Assembly: GCA_017484285.1 (NCBI GenBank)
Contig: JAFUTH010000004.1
Location: forward strand, 1 to 51,485
Length of the DNA: 51,485 nt
DNA from: Treponema sp.
GTDB taxonomy: Bacteria > Spirochaetota > Spirochaetia > Treponematales > Treponemataceae
Reading direction: 5' to 3'
This document shows, in pieces, positions 51,183 through 51,485 of the stretch. A model generated the notes under the pieces. That model searched no databases, had not been told where the DNA came from, and saw only the letters and a program-made list of their open reading frames with translations. The position numbers and the translations under genes were made by a program. How positions within the stretch are numbered: position 1 is the first letter of the stretch; the number at the start of each line of letters is the position of its first letter.

Positions 51183-51485
51183 ATGAAGAATTATTCAAAA
51201 GTTTTCATATTAATGGGTACGGTTCTTGCGCTTGCTTTTTGCATTGCTTCGTGTAAGTCAAATGTTGATGACGACCCGACCATGTACACGGTCACAGTTT
51301 CATCTTCCATTGAGCATGGCAAAGTGAGCGTTGACAAGACATCGGCAGAAGCGGGGGCAACAATAAAACTTACAGCGACGGCAGATAGTGGCTATGAACT
51401 GGAATCATACAGCGTAAAGTATGCAAGCGCAAATGAGCTTACGGTTACGGACGGCACTTTCATCATGCCAAAAAGCAACGTGACA
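51183..51485 (+). CDS. Repeat-domain lipoprotein (3' partial)
   Basis: ATG 51183 has AGGAGG 5 nt upstream. The product starts MKNYSKVFILMGTVLALAFC and has a lipobox CIASC. From about residue 40 it contains one unit of the bacterial InlB-B/Listeria-Bacteroides-type repeat (YTVTVSSSIEHGKVSVDKTS, then GYELESYSVK and FIMPKSNV). The frame is open at the window edge, so the length is unknown. Such proteins are surface exposed, often with leucine-rich or adhesin parts later. Confidence 0.8.
   Translation, partial: MKNYSKVFILMGTVLALAFCIASCKSNVDDDPTMYTVTVSSSIEHGKVSVDKTSAEAGATIKLTATADSGYELESYSVKYASANELTVTDGTFIMPKSNVT

Noticed and set aside
1..51485. CRISPR array, tRNA or rRNA genes, prophage, IS transposase
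   Set aside because: No regularly spaced repeats, no T-arm-like GGTTCGAATCC sequences in cloverleaf context, and no recognisable transposase, integrase or phage structural proteins.

Overview
The window looks like the origin-proximal part of a Treponema chromosome, probably a fermentative gut or oral species. The evidence is the block dnaA-dnaN-recF-DUF721-rpmH-rnpA-yidD-yidC-jag next to gyrB and gyrA, an archaeal-type pheT as found in spirochaetes, many small lipoproteins, and hexuronate genes (uxaA, uxaC) that suggest pectin breakdown. No rRNA, tRNA, CRISPR array, transposase or integrase was found.

Layout. 1-3.8 kb: end of an Ig/CotH surface protein, an XRE regulator pair, a lipoprotein and an AbrB/PIN toxin-antitoxin pair. 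3.9-14.5 kb: uxaA, a DUF4846 protein, an AlkD-like glycosylase, a DUF3990/DUF3791 cassette flanked by a copy of the pntB 3' end, the split transhydrogenase operon (pntAA, pntAB, pntB) with a VapBC module and a broken tfoX inside it, a lipoprotein and uxaC. 14.6-21 kb: tannase-like lipoprotein, orphan adenine methylase, DUF4105-like membrane protein, cyclophilin-FKBP lipoprotein and a periplasmic protein. 21.1-29.1 kb: the jag-to-dnaA block, all on the minus strand. 29.2-35.6 kb: gyrB and gyrA, separated by an AT-rich four-gene island carrying a HARE-HTH protein with a nuclease-like C-terminus. 36.1-37.5 kb: a gene-free region with five parS-like sites, DnaA-box-like sites and a predicted small RNA. 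37.5-43.8 kb: argA, argC, queH, an unknown protein, pheT, yhbY and a NUDIX hydrolase. 43.8-47.9 kb: an iron-type ABC importer (binding protein, fused permease, ATPase). 48-51.5 kb: a frameshifted membrane protein gene, a 5' fragment of carB cut by a palindromic element, an antitoxin with a broken PIN toxin, and the start of a repeat-domain lipoprotein.

How it fits together. The core is replication initiation, topoisomerase, RNase P and membrane-protein insertion. Around it are metabolic genes and many small accessory modules. The less expected signals are: (i) a degenerate 14-nt word, CGNNCGNTAGTTTT, on both strands, in genes and in one terminator hairpin; (ii) a family of short palindrome-rich elements, two with identical ends, that interrupt or end genes; (iii) the parS/DnaA-box/small-RNA region; (iv) the island between gyrB and gyrA; (v) a 27-bp sequence shared by the origin-side region and a distant terminator. 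All calls come from reading the sequence and recalling protein families. No database search was run.
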